Program-made: the position numbers and the translations under genes
Part shown: one piece after another, positions 34,231 through 47,700 of the stretch
Position numbering within the stretch: position 1 is the first letter of the stretch
Layout of the letters: every line of letters begins with the position of its first letter
Assembly (NCBI GenBank): GCA_031763025.1
Contig: JASSKH010000003.1
Span: forward strand, 3,586,718 to 3,650,717
From: Macrocystis pyrifera
Lineage: Eukaryota; Sar; Phaeophyceae; Laminariales; Laminariaceae
Direction of reading: 5' to 3'
DNA length: 64,000 nucleotides
The notes under the pieces: model-generated
The model's database searches: none
Seen by the model: only the letters and a program-made list of their open reading frames with translations
Told to the model about the DNA's origin: nothing

Positions 34231-35612
34231 TGATACCACCAGGGAATTAGCAATTTGCATGCTGCGTGACATGCGCCGATCATGCGCATTGTAGCATACG
34301 TACACGAATTTTCCTCGCGATAGGTTCATGACTTGATATTACCGCATCTGCCGGTTGCTCTTCGTCTTTATGCCCGTAACCCCGTTAGTATTTCCAGTAT
34401 CGATCGTAGGCACAGCAGTACTGGCATGTCAACATTTGTCACGATTTGTCTTTTGCTCTTTGCACGGACTCCCAGCAAGGTGTCGCCAAGCAAGGACTGG
34501 TGGGCGCTGAGAGACTACCCTCCCCCCAGCCCGGCGCTGAGTTGGCTGTGCCCCCTCCTGTGGCAAGCGTGGGTGGTTTGCCTCGTCGCGGGGTCTGCAC
34601 TCTTAATGGGCCACGACGTCTTGACTTACGTGGGGTGAGGGGAGAGGGTTGGGGGTTGTGGCGTTCGATGAAATTGTTGAGACACCAGGTATCATGGCCC
34701 TCCTGCGCATATTGTTTTCGCTTGCTGTACCAAAAGGGCCGCCGACGCGGTACGATTGCTGCCGTTTCGTGATCGTTGGTCGTTGTACCGTGAGAAGATG
34801 GGCATGTGCAACCTGCGATTAGTAAGCGCGTTCTTATTATGTGCCACGATATGTGTGTACGTGTATACAAGGCGCGTAGCGGGCGGTTCCGGCCGCTACG
34901 CTCGCTCACTAGGAGGAATAGAACAAAAAGTGAACGAAGCTGGCAGATGATCCACAATGTTTGGTGCAAACAGACGACGCGCGAATGCCAAGAGCTCAGC
35001 GTGCTTTGCGGTACCTGCTTTGCTCTCGAGAAAGAGACAAAGCTGACCTAGATACTCCAAAAAAAACGAAAAACAAACGGTGTATGGGAGGGAAATGCGT
35101 TTTTAAGATGGGAGCTCTGAGGATCTAGAGAAAGACCGAGGGAGCACGCTGAGAATGAAATATGAGTGTAAAGTTTATTTATATACGTCGAGCATACATA
35201 TGCTGTGTCTTGTAGATATTTTCGCCCCCGCTGGAGGGAGTGGCATATCGAGGGTAGGCCGTCATCGGGGCGAGGGGAGGCGAACGCGTCAGATCTACCG
35301 TTTTGTCGTTCAGAACAGGCGTGTATGGAAGTTCGGCGCGCTGATGATGAGCCTCGAACTCGACGGCGAATATAGATAGGGGGTTTCCATCGCGGGGAGG
35401 GCGGTGAGTGACAAACGCGCAGGGTTCTTTCGGACGCGGCGACGCCGCTCCCTTCCTCGCGCGGGCTTTCCTCTCTCGATTACCGCTTCTTTTATTGGCT
35501 CGCGCCTTGCTTGCCCCCGCCCAGTTACACCGGCCTAGCCGTTCACGTCTCACGCTCGAAACGCGCCGCGGCATCCGCCGTTGCCCGACTGACGCCCCCC
35601 CCCAGGTTTGTG

Positions 35613-37878
35613 ATGGCTGCTTTCCTGTCGACGGCAGTCATCCCCGACTCGGGAAGCAGTCCGGCGCCCTACTTCCTTCATCTGGCCGTCCCTTTCTTCG
35701 TCGTCAAAGGCTTGCGGGAGGTGATTGATCGCGGTCGATAGCCGAGTGAGGGGATATCCGCACGGCGGCGACGGTGCCGGCCGTGGAATGTGTTGTGTGG
35801 TCGCGCTCGGAACGGTTGTTGGCCGGCGCCCTCCGCGGCGAATGTGCGCGGGGTAGAGTTTGTGCTGTGCCACACTGCAGTACGTAGCGCTAAGGCGCGG
35901 CGTTGCTTTTGGTGTAATGCGGGTCACCGCTACCCCGTATTGTGGTCTGTAGTCTTAAGGCCTGTACGTAGCTGGGCCGGAGTAATGTATGCCCTTGAAT
36001 TGTGCGATGCCTCTGTTCACAGAGCCGTCGCCGTACAGACATCCAGAGAGGGTATTTCAAGTACTCCCTCCACCGCTGTACGAGACCCGCGCGATACCTC
36101 CCTCCTTTCCCTCAAGTGCGGTAGTAGTAATAGTAGGTCCCCCCTTTCCTAAAAGTTCATGGGGGACGTTAGTGACAGGACGAAGAACGGGTTGGTCGTC
36201 GGACGGGCCGCTCTCTAGCCTCATTGTAGTAGAAACCTCTGCTACAGTAGTTTATATTTATGTTGTACGCAACAGTTTCATCGCTGCAAAAACTTTGCCC
36301 CCTCTAATTCCAAGAACGTTGCCCCCAAGGCATGGCTGCAATCGTGAATCGTCTCCCGCTCCATGCCTGTTGCAGCAACTAACTCCTTACGTGCGCGCGG
36401 CACCGACGTTATTAAAGGGCGGCGGCTGGACCGCGATGGGTTTTCACTGGGCGTTCCTCTTCCTTCCCGCGGCTGATTTTTTCGTGGGCGTGGACACATT
36501 TAACTCCCGAGACGATGTCTACAAGGTCCTCCGCGAAAGGTACGGGGGAGGGGGGGGGGGGGGGTGCCTATTGCGCCGTGGAGTTTGGAGGGTTTACGGC
36601 TAGGCGCGGAAGAGTAGAGAGTGAGAGGGAGAAAGGGGGAGAGGGATAGAGACAGGCGGGGGGGGGGGGGGGGGGGGGGAAGGAAGAAGAGAGAAGGGCC
36701 GGCAGTGGAAGGGTTTGCCTGTCGGTAAAAGCGCGGGGCGTGCAAGCTCTGTGGCGTCGAGACCACTGCGTATGCTGGGGGTCTTCCGAGGTATTTGGCC
36801 TGCCGTGATGAACTTCCCTAGGAGTGCGTTTGACCTGTAGTGTGGAGGGTTGGCAATGGAAGCGGAACCAAGAGGGGTAGAAGGTTGGGTAAGTTATGCT
36901 CGCGGAAATCACGTGTTGGTGGCACTGCGAAAATACACCATACGCTAGACCAAGGGTACCTGCAGGAGCAAATCGTTGAGCGACTGAAACTACAAACTCT
37001 TCGTGGTCGACGCGATCTGTTGCGTGCCGGTCTCGATGGTTTGGTGCAGCCGCACTCCTCCGTGTAGTCTGGCTATGCTGCAGAGCTCGACGTTTAGAAG
37101 GCCCAGCTATACACAAGTGTACATCTTCTGTGTCACGGGCGCTGTGGGGCCATCGGGAGGCAACAATCAACGCCGTAACAAAGCACGTCTGCGCAGCTCT
37201 AGAGCCACGCATTCATCTTGTGTGAGATCACACAACATTTCCCCTTGCCGCTGCTTTTTCGCCGTGGACCCGCCAATATCACCCCTGTCACGTTTTTCCC
37301 TTCAACCCCGAGCTTCGCATGCCGTCTTCCTCGGCCTTTGCAGAATTGGCTTCCGAATGGCTACCTGGATATTTATCCCGGCGCAATTGGCGCTCCTGGC
37401 CTATGCCTGCCACGCCGTGAATACGGTTGATCTCACACCTCTGGAATTTGTCGGTCAGTGACACAGAGCTCTGCCGTTTTGGAGATCAGGTTGTCGGTAC
37501 TTGTACGAGTAGGGTATAAGGGTGGGGACATGCTCATGCATCGTGCCACCGCAATCAAATACGAAAAATTCAAAACGGTCGGAGTTTTACTGACGTTGCC
37601 ACTTGGAAAAAAAAAAGCGGGACGGCGGAGGCCGGTCGGCGATGTGGAGGATCAAATCTCCCCGTTGTCTCGGGAGAGTGCGGAATCTTGGGGACCTCCG
37701 CTCCCGTACAGACGCAGAGAGTGACCCCCCCGACACGCACATGCACTCAAGAAAGGTGGCCGCATGCTCCGTTTTAGTGTTGATTCGAAGCGTGATCAAG
37801 TGGGTGGTATTACTAGTTACGCCTCTTGTTACCGCCCCTTCGCCGTCAGCGATCTTGCTCCCTCCCGGCTCCCGCGTT

Positions 37879-37926
<48 letters not shown>

Positions 37927-40900
37927 CTGCGCATTCAGAGATGCCTGTCTGCTCTATGGTGGTGCTCGCAGTACTTTTTTACTCGCCACCAGTCGTCACC
38001 AGTACTTTCAAAACACTAGTTTATGATCCCTCGCTGCCCCTCCGTTTCTCGTCTTCCGTTTCTGGCACCGTATGGTCGACGTTGCTAGGGTTTACCGTGT
38101 CTGTCGGGGTATACACAGGGGGACTTGGCATCACGGTTAGCCATGAGCTGGTGCACAAAGCCAATCGACTGGAGCAATGGCTTGGTGAGCTGAGGCGGAA
38201 CTGTCAGTTTTTACTGTTTCGGTCGTGGTTGTTGTGTTAACTTGGTTGCTGTTGGTGGTGTTGGTGGTGGCGTTTCAGTTGTTGCGGTTACGACGTAGTT
38301 TTTTTGCTTTTTTTTTTGCAGTTTTCGCAGCCATTGCTGTTGCTACTTCTATTGCTGGTTGCTGCTGCTGCTGTCCTGGGTGGCTGGGGAAGCCCCATGC
38401 GTACCGTATCTATCTCGAACCCGTCCACTACTCAACACCTTGATGCCTGCACGCATCAGCAACTCGGGTGGAAGACGAGGGATGCGTTCCCGCTTTCTTG
38501 TTGCTAAATCTGCGCGATCACGTTCGTCCCGTCTTCCTCCAGCTCTGCGCCGTTTTCCCAATCATAGTAAGATTCGGCACTGCGCTAACGTCCGTGTCAC
38601 GGCCCGCTTGTCAACAGGACGGGTGGTGTGCGTGGTAATCAGCTACGGCCACTTCTTCGTCGAGCACAACAGAGGCCACCACAAACTGGTGAAAGCTCCC
38701 TGTCTCCCACATTTTTTTTTGGTGTTCTGCGCATGGACAACACTTCGGCCGATATTAGAACAATAAAGAGCTGTATTACCCGTGTGGTTGAGATGCCGTT
38801 GTGTAGCGCCTCGTTTATTTCGATCGTATGAGACCCACCTGGATGAACCCTCCACCGCTGGTGTATCCGTGGGATGTATACCGGCGTCGGCTGCTCTTGA
38901 GCGCCATTCTAAAGAGGCAGCGCAGACCCACCCTTTCGAAAGGATAGCAGTGGCAACTAGATGTAACACCGGAGCGCGGTTTGTCGATTCCGGCTAGAGA
39001 CTGGCAAGAAAAGCTTGCTACTCGTACTAGTACTGCACAGCAGTACTCGACGTGGGCGCTAGCGAGAGTGCTGAGAACTCACCCCCCCCCCCGGTCGCGC
39101 CGATGATATCGCCTCAACAACACCGAAGGTGGCGACCGACGAAGACCCTGCCACTGCCCGGTACGGAGAGTCGTTCTATGGTTTTCTGCCGCGATGTGTG
39201 ACAGGGTCCTTCGTCAGCGCGTGGCGGCTGGAAGTTGACCGGTGCCGCGACAGAAACCTCCCGTTCTGGCACAATGAAATGCTCTGGTGAGAAACCCTGC
39301 CGAGGTCCGCAGTGGGAGGAGGAAGAGGGGGGGGTCGGAAGTTGGGAACCTCCGTGTTTGGGGCGGAGTTTGGTCGATATCGGTCACGGAGCTTTGCTAC
39401 ATGCGCGGCGCGTCCAACCAGATTGAGAACACCAGACTGTGTGAGTGATATTCCTGTGTAGAGGAATAATGCGCGCCTGGACTTGATTTCAGCGATGACC
39501 ATCGCGGTCTTGAGTGTCGATTGTCGATTCTCGAGGTCTCCACTGTTGAGCGCTGGACCTCGATCCCTACCAAAATCGAAAATCGAGGATCGAGATGGCG
39601 GTCCTCGATATTTTGTATCCATGCTCATCGAATTCATGTCCCTGTCATGATAGCCTAAAACCGCAGGGCACTATCAAGTAATTTTTGCGAAAATCGGGGG
39701 AAACGTAGACCCTGCGAGATTGATCTACGCTCCTCGCAAACGATCGGAAATCAAGAGTGACGGGTATTTTTTGTTTTCATGATATTTCGCTGGAAGAAGC
39801 GATCACAGTTTTTTTAGGCATTGTTTTCATCGCCGCTTGTGGTGCTATCAACCGTGCATGTATCTTATTGCGGGCTGCTCTTGAACTGCCCCATTAGGTA
39901 TTGGGCAGCCTCGGCGATCCTCTGTAGTCTGTTGACCGCGGTGTTTGGACCCAAGAGCGTGTGGCTGTTCCTGGGCCAGAGCTTCGTCGGCATCCTGCTC
40001 TTCGAGTCGGTGAGCAACATCATGCTCGGAAAACATATGGTGTGTTCATCAATACCGCTTACCGCCATATTTATTGTCTGATTTCTTGGCTTGTTTGCCC
40101 AACCTGAGCATTTTTTTCTGACTGTGTGCCCCCCCCCTCTCCCCGGTCGCCGCCCTCGGTTTTTCGCGCCGCGTCTCGCTCATGCCGTACCGCGTCTCTT
40201 TTCCTCATCAGGTTAACTACGTCGAGCACTATGGGGTGAGAAGGGGGCATTTCCAGCCAGAAATATACCCGAGTAACTAGCGGAGGTGGCAGCGAGCGCC
40301 GAGTAGACGCCCAGACTTGTCCAATGCCGGTGCAGTAATAGCGTTGATATGCCGCGAGAGGCCCCGTAAATTTGCGTTTCCGAGCAGGAGGAGATCGGGC
40401 GCTAAGCCATCGGCGCGTCAAACAGGGCGGACACGCACACCGACACTTTCAACAATCAACCACCGCCCTCATTTCCGTTTGTGTGTTGCCGCGGGGGCGT
40501 TTGGCGCTTGTAAAGCTTGAACGCCAGCAGGACAAGGACGGCAAGGCGGAACCTGTAGGATTTGAGCACAGCTGGGATGCTCCCCACCGGCTGACCAACA
40601 TGGTGTTGTTCAAGCTCCAGAGGCACGGTGACCACCACGTGCATTCCACACGGCGGTATCAAACGCTTCGCGCTGAGCCTAGCCGCAGCCCTCAGGTACC
40701 AGCAGCTGCCGCCGTAGTGCGACTTCAACGGCAGCGCAAGTTTATCCAAAAATAGGACATTTTCGTTTTGTTCCTACGGTTCGAGTGTTTGTGTTTTCGA
40801 CGTTTTTTGGCACTAGGCGATAACAGCAGTGTAGCTCTGCCTCAGGAATTCACATCAGACCATCTAGATCGGAGTGTTCTGTATGTACATGGGGAGGACG

Positions 40901-41393
40901 GGTGGAGCAAGGGTAGCAAGTGGAGTATTTAATATACAATAGTTGGCGTGAAATATGTTTTTTCTGTTTTTTTTTTGCGTTCATGGAACGATATCTACCC
41001 GTGGTATGATTTATATTTCGTTGTAATCGTGAGTGTAGCGTTTCACCAGCGTAAGCGACATTGCCGGCAGGGTAACCGACATTATTTCGGGGTTGTCACG
41101 TGCCAGCATTCAAAACGCGCCCACCCCGCCGCCCTAAAAATGGGCAGCATCTACTCGAGCCAGAGGCGCGTGATCACGCGTGTCATGCCGGAATTGTCTG
41201 GATGTGTGATCCCCTGCCCCCCGCCGCCTCGTGCTTTACTCTCTTGCGTTTATAGTTGCCCATGGGCTACCCTGGCTGCATCCTCCTGGCGCTTGCCCCC
41301 CCGCTTTGGTGTGCTGTGATGGACAAGCGCGTGCTGCGGCTGCGGAAGGGCCACGAGACTGGGAGGGCTTGGCGTCACGGACCCCGTTCGTGA
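35613..41393 (+). CDS. alkB: Alkane 1-monooxygenase (AlkB-type membrane di-iron hydroxylase)
   Basis: Exons: 35613-35720, 36418-36539, 37344-37453, 38089-38184, 38618-38688, 39129-39286, 39898-40009, 40212-40235, 40516-40695, 41256-41393. All are GT-AG with matching phases and give about 372 residues, the normal AlkB core length. The histidine boxes are intact: HELVH (residues 132-136), EHNRGHH (161-167) and LQRHGDHH (301-308), plus the family motif NYVEHYG (261-267), encoded by a 24-nt microexon. Hydrophobic segments lie near residues 17-32, 43-60, 80-100, 115-130 and 223-258. Family role: terminal hydroxylation of alkanes in a membrane, with electrons from rubredoxin. No rubredoxin domain is fused. 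The start ATG is preceded by CCCCCCCCCAG, so an upstream exon and a slightly different N-terminus remain possible. Exon 2's start is the least certain boundary. Confidence 0.93.
36658..36679. repeat. Poly-G tract (22 G)
   Basis: In AlkB intron 2. A second, shorter G run sits at about 36549-36562, just after exon 2. Confidence 0.85.
37880..37924. repeat. (CTG)n microsatellite, 15 units
   Basis: Pure CTG/GCT repeat in AlkB intron 3. Poly-Ala, poly-Leu and poly-Cys frames through it are artefacts. Confidence 0.95.
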
Positions 41394-41496
41394 AGGAGGC
41401 GTTGGCAGGGCGGGATCAAGGAGATCACGACGAAGTCACCCGGCAGGGAGAGGGAGATTATTGGAGAGTGAATGGCGAGAAAACGGAATGAGAGAA

Positions 41497-41534
<38 letters not shown>

Positions 41535-44500
41535 CAGAGAGACTGAGTAAAGTAGTAGTTTATCCCTTCCAAGTAACAAATGATATGCATGAGTTCGATT
41601 CTCGGCGATCACCCACTTTGAAGGTGGAAAAAAAGGGGAAGGTGGATTCCTCTAATATTATGTCCAGTAGCGGGTGGCGAGGGGTTCGCTCCAGAGATTC
41701 ATGCCGAGACCGAGTCGAACTCACACAGTATATCCCCCGTCGGTTGGAAGAGACAACCCACGACTCTAGTGAGTCAGCGACTGACTAAAGTAGATGACCC
41801 CTTCTAGCCAAGAGATGTATCTGATCTTCCTTTTTCCTGCGGAGGAGTCTGTTCCTCGGTCGGTCGCTTCCTTCCACAGCGACCATGATATTTGGTTATA
41901 AGTCACGAGCTGCTCTATTTCCTATGTTATGCGGCTTTGATCAAGTTGCCGTGCGATTTAGTTACAGGAAGGATGGTTCCGAGACTACGTTCGTAATTGT
42001 TCTGTAAATCGACCCTTACCCTATGGCGGCCTACACGGCTGTGGGGGTGTGTGGAGTATGTAGGCGTGCCGCACGCTCATAGCGAGCGGTAGGGAATTGC
42101 GTGTTGTGCGGCGTGTTGTGCGGTACGGTATTCCACGTGCGTGGAGGACTACTACAATTTTGCGCATTGTAACAGTAGTTAGTGGGTGTACGGTCGGCTT
42201 TTCATTGGTATCCGACAGCTGTGTCAGTCCACTGTGTCTATGTACGATACTTAAGCGAGGCGAGGGGGTGGAGCAGTATTGCGTCTGCATCCGATTCAGG
42301 TCGCAAACACACAGGTGTTCGATTAAAAATTCGATGCAGACATTGCCGAGGGGGACAGAGGTAGAATGGAGAGATGAACAGAGATTCCTCCGCTTCGCGG
42401 GACGTTGGATCAGAAGTTCACCCATGCCTGGCTGCTGTTGTCATCGAAATTTGCTATTTATACATATTCATAGCGGTGCGCACAAGGTTTTGTGTTACTT
42501 GGTTATGTCTGAGTTCGATCAGCAAGCGTATACTGGTATCTCCGAGACAACCGCAAGCAAGAGGGATATATTTCAAAGATACGATATCACACAAGGCGTT
42601 CGTAAGGCGTTCGTGTTCGAAAGAAACCGCTTCCTGCGCGGTGTTTTGTGGCGTGTGGGGGGATCGCGATTTGTATATTTTGTACACGGTACGATATCAC
42701 ACAAGGCGTTCGTGTTCGAAGGAAACCGCTCCTGCGCGGTGTTTTGTGGCGTGTGGGGGGATTGCGGGTTTTGTAGATTTTGTACACAGCATGTGCTTTG
42801 ATGTACTTTAGTACAGTGTAATAAAGTAACGTGGCGCAGCGCCTGCCTGTACGGGCATCTGATTCGTGGTCACACGCGGTGTGATACTTCTCACTCACCA
42901 AAGGTTGTTTTAAGCTTTAAGACGAGGTTCTTTATGTGGCGATGGGCGCAGAAAATTTCCACACTACGTGGTTAAGCTCGTTGATCAAATTAAGCAGCGA
43001 AGAGGCACAAATCGTGTGCTGGACGCCGCCCAGTTCGGGCTGTACTGCAGCCACTTGCTGCGCTTGGACCAGGTTGGCGTATTGTCCTATATGACCTCAA
43101 ATATGGTATCATGCCGGCAGTATAGTATAAGGCAGGGCTAGGAGTACGGCACGCGTACACCTTGCTCCCCACACAAGGCGCGAACTTGCCCAGGGTTGGC
43201 CCTGCTAAGTTGAGCAAGGACTGAGAGATTGCATGTAGTCGTGTTGCCATCCACGTAGTAGGTTTCCACAGCATTGCGCGGATAGCTGTTGAAACGCCAT
43301 GATGGTGTTTGATGTGGTGCATCGCAGGGGACGGCGTCCGCCAAGCGTGGTGTCGTACGGATTTCGTAAACAAAGCAACATGCGATTATGTGTATTCCTG
43401 CATCGAGGCTTTGCCTTGGGTAAACTCGGCGCCAAAATCGACTCTAACGTCATTGTACCGATTGTAGAGCAGAAGTACTCGACGGCGTGCTTGCTGGCTG
43501 TCCGCGTATCGAACGCTGTTAGCGTGTGGACAGCGCAGGTGCAGAATAGAGCCGGGTCGAATTCAAATGTAGGCACATATCAAGCGCCCTCGTACCTATT
43601 CGTAGTTTGGCATCACCAGTCGTCTTGACAGAGGTCTCGTTCGTGCTCTGCTTGTGATACAATATCTGCGGGCTCAAAGTATCATCTGATGTGCACAGTC
43701 ATCCGATCGCTACACACCCACTTGCGCTCCGGGAGCTAACGAGTAGTCAGCCGGAAATGAAATAGTTTTTGCTCTATGGATCAAGCCTAGTTGACTGTTG
43801 TGGTCCATGTAGCGGTGAATCCCTGCAAATGGTTGCTGTGGGGTTCTCATCTCAGCTGGTCTATTTACATACTGTACCTTTTTCTTGATCTTCCGTCGCG
43901 AAAAAGTGAAAGCGCGTGTTGGCTATTTTCGATAAGCGAGCACAGAGATATTCCGATTGCTGAAGCCATGAAGACAAGTATTTGGGGGGGCACTTGTGAA
44001 GGTAGCTTGTCCACAAGGTCGTTGAGAGTAAAACCTTTCACGAGCTATAAGCTGGATGTAAAAGCATACAAATGACTGAAAAAAAACAAAGGTTGAAGAA
44101 AAGACGTACTCGTATCATACAGTTTGCAGTTTTCACCAGGTTCACCAGGCCCGCCCGAGGACGCAGCGCGGAAAAAACGTGATACAACCCGATAGGAAGT
44201 GTTTTTGTTAGAGGAGAGCTTTTCACTTTGGTTGGTGAATAGTATCCCAATGAGCAGCGCTCAGGACGCAGACGGACTGGGCGGAGTTCCTGCGATAGTG
44301 TAGTTGCTTGGAATCAAGACAACGTAAAAAAGCGCTTGCTTTTATCCCCGAAGTTTTCCGAAATTGCTTGTTTTCGTTGGCTGGAAGTCACTGGGGGGGT
44401 CGGGAAATACCGTACGATACCTCGTGCTCGTACTGGTACTTGACTCGTGCCGATATTTCATTTAATTCCTCAGTTGCCACGGCGGGACCATGCGACCATT

Positions 44501-44779
44501 GCCCCTGCCACGAGACATGTGCGGCCCTCGCCTGTTCAAACCACCCCGATCCTTGCCTGTTCAAGAAGCCGTTGCTGCATTTGGCTGTTGGGACTTGGAG
44601 ACTTCGGATTTTCGGGTCCTTGTCAGCACTGTCACTTTGGACCGACCGACCCACCGACCGACATCACGAACCGACCGCGTCATATTTTTTGAAACGGTCA
44701 TTTTTCGTCTTCCTCGACAACTACGGCTGTGGTGTCTCGACGCGTCTGCTGCGGCACGGCAGCAGCTACAGCTCCCACG
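41394..44779. other. Intergenic region between AlkB and the CCDC180-like gene
   Basis: No supported gene. It contains a (GA)n run at about 41500-41540 in the likely AlkB 3' flank, a two-copy tandem repeat at 42581-42790 and a CCGA stretch at 44640-44680. The 234-codon open frame at 42097-42801 runs through the tandem repeat and has no recognisable domain. Confidence 0.5.
42581..42790. repeat. Two-copy tandem duplication, ~110-bp unit
   Basis: The units start at 42581 and 42691 with ACGATATCACACAAGGCGTT and share GTTTTGTGGCGTGTGGGGGG and TTTTGTACAC. The first unit has a small internal duplication of AAGGCGTTCGT. Confidence 0.9.
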
Positions 44780-47700
44780 ATGACGCCGAGCCCAAGCCCG
44801 GCGATGGTGATTGCTCGGGCCGAGCAAGGCACCCTCGGGGCTCTCGCCGTTCCGAGAGTCACCGTTGGCAAGAACCCTTTCATCAAGAGCCAAGCCGGTA
44901 CGTGTATCATTATTTCGTTTTTTTTTTCACGTCGCCGAGATTGTGATGTATGCTCGTGAAAGTGCATTGTCGACTTGAACTTGCGGCAGGCGAGCTGTTC
45001 GAGTGAAGCTGGGTAGCAGCACCGGGCGCGTGGTAGGGAGGCGTCTGCATATTCATATCCGCGTTCAGCAGCATTGCTGTAATTAAGCAAGCTCTCCACA
45101 AAAGTTCGAAGTTGCACCTACACTGCGATACGACACGAGCATGTTTTCCACGAAGTATGAGATGATGGTCGGCATTTCGTATGCTTGTCAGATAGAAATA
45201 CGTAGCATACCCCCAAGCATACCCTGTGCTCGTATGTACAAAGGACCCGCTTTGCCTCGGGCACTACACATGTATACGGAACACGCGGAACGGAGCATAC
45301 ACACATGTAAGTCGCACTGCTGTCGCACTGATGTATCTCTTTACTTACTGTACGTCCTTCCGGCCAGGTTTGTCGGCGTTAGTTCACCCAGAAACAGACT
45401 CCGTCGATGTCGGCAGTAGCGAGGACTCGCTGCTGGGCCGACGAAGGAGCACGCCGGAAACGGACAGGCACAGGCATAACGAAGGCCGATTGCCCGCACT
45501 TCCGTCGGCAGGGCAGCGAGCACGGAAGGAAGTTCTCCGTGAAATTGATGAGGTGAGCAAGAAAGCTAACACATGTTTTCACGTTCGGCGCTGTGGCGAT
45601 ATTTATCTCTGCGAGGTTGTACGGTACCCCACAGTCGTGGATAGAACGCCTTGGTGCGCGGTTCCATGTGACGCGCTTTTTTTTCAAGTTTGATGTTCTA
45701 TTCTCTGACAGAAGTAGCAACCGTGCGCATGTATGCCAATGTGCGCGCTTGGTATGACCCGGAGAATCGATTCGCCATTGCTTCTTCCTGGCGCAAGCGT
45801 GTACGATTCCGGTTGGGTAAATGTGCACGGTTACCAACATCACAACGGGTGCTTTTATCCCAGATTTACGAATACGTTCATACTATTAATATTAATACAC
45901 CTTGTCTTCGCCGCCTTGCCTTGAATTCATGTTTTAAGTTAATACGCCTACATGTGCAGTACGGCATTTAGTACTTCTGCTGTTCACTATGCAAAAGACA
46001 GCGTGTTGAATATATTTCGCGCCTCAGCATATGCACGTGAAAAGTAATTGCTAAAACCCCCGAAACATCTGGACCGGATTTTCTAAAAAAATAGAATTGA
46101 CGCCTGACACAGGGTAGTCTCCATGCTGCAGAGTAAACACCAGTATTGGGTCCGTGCCATTTACGCCAAACGGTATGTCCGCTTTCTGCCTTTAGGTCCG
46201 AATGTTGCATCATCAGCCGTTGGAGCCAAAACTACCTCGCAGCGGGTTTGAGAAGCTACGCCGGAAGCAGGTGAGCCACACAAAAATAAACATTGAAATT
46301 TTTTCCGGAGCAATAACCTGTCGCCGCGGACGTGCCCTTACTGCTGCAAAAAAAACTTACATTTCACAGTTCGGATAGATCAGCTACAGATCGTTCCCAG
46401 TTGATTATCTAGATATTTCATAGCAGATATATCTGTTATCGATATTGTATGATCTAGCTCACGTTGCTGGGTGGGACTCGTGTAGTCTGCATGATCTGCT
46501 AACTCACGTGTCTCCAGGGTTAGATCTGCCTTATAAGGCAGATCCTGCACAACCTCTCATAACGGCAGGTAAGGATCTACTGCTGTACATGATCTAGATA
46601 ATGATCTGTCCGAGATATGCACAACTTCCCAGCAGTTCGTCTCCACAACGGGGGGCGAGGTTTTCAAGGCGTTAAAACCAAGTTGTGGTGTCACCAAACG
46701 CCCATAGGCCTAGCAGTTCAATGTTGTCGGCCCAGCACTGAGTTTGTTGCTGACCATGCCAAAAATTAATTCGAACGCATAAAACCTCCTGGCATATATA
46801 CTATATTACAACGTAGATTTGCAGCTTCCTGTGATCAACGTGGTCGTGTATCTGCCCCACAGGCTTGCAGCCCTTGCCGCTGACGAATCCCCGGTCAAAG
46901 CCATATATCAGCGGACACCCGGGCTAGGTAAAACTTCGTCCGTATTCAAATATGCGTCGACTATATACCGAAACATCAACCGCGTGCAGGCAGACAGACG
47001 AGAGCGCGATTCGCAAGCTATCAAGGCGTTCGATGCTGGGGTGGCCGCTATTTCCGAGGACATGGAGCAAAGAGTGCTGGAAGCGAGTTACGCCCTCCGG
47101 GACAGCTTGGGGGCGGCCGACGATGCCATCGCCGCCACCGGCAAGGAACTGGATGTCGATGATCTTCTCGTGCGGGGAGATATGGCGTACGTTGAGGTTC
47201 GATATTTTTGGCGCTATCGCCTGGTAGTTTAAATGGAACGTAGTACAGCGTCGCTTGTCACTGTAGGGCGAGGTACAGTACGTAGCAATATCTGGCGGCC
47301 CGGAAACGCGCAATCTTCTCGTGCGGGGAGATATGGCGTACGTTGAGGTTCGATATTTTTGGCGCTATCGCGTGGTAGTTTAAATGGAACGTGGTACAGC
47401 GTCGCTTGTCACTGTAGGGCGAGGTACAGTACGTAGCAATACCTGGCGGCCCGGAAACGCGCGATCAAATGCAGCCTGCGGCGGATCGAAGTGACAAAGT
47501 CTGATGGATGTTGGAGGTTTCCTCCTTGGCACTCGGAAGACCCAATGGATGACGGGAACAGAAAGGGTTCTCGTCAGGGGCGTAGTGGGGATATTTCTCT
47601 GTTCAAAGGCATTAATGGGACACTGCTATGGCTGTGCTTCGGAACACTAGCGCGTTTGTTAGCCCTTGGAAAATGACAAAGCCAACGGTAACATTTCCGG

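Larger units (their letters stand above)
29278..35612. other. Intergenic region between the divergent translocase and AlkB genes
   Basis: No supported gene. A - strand frame at 29619-29350 begins with a hydrophobic stretch and could be a signal-bearing first exon of the translocase, but nothing links it in phase. A 21-base poly-G is at 29410-29430, and a tRNA-related repeat pair is at 33306-34230. A telomere-like CCCTAACCCT word near 30980 is isolated. Confidence 0.4.

Noticed and set aside
42097-42801. 234-codon + strand open frame
   Set aside because: It runs through the 110-bp tandem repeat, has no recognisable domain and no splice partners.
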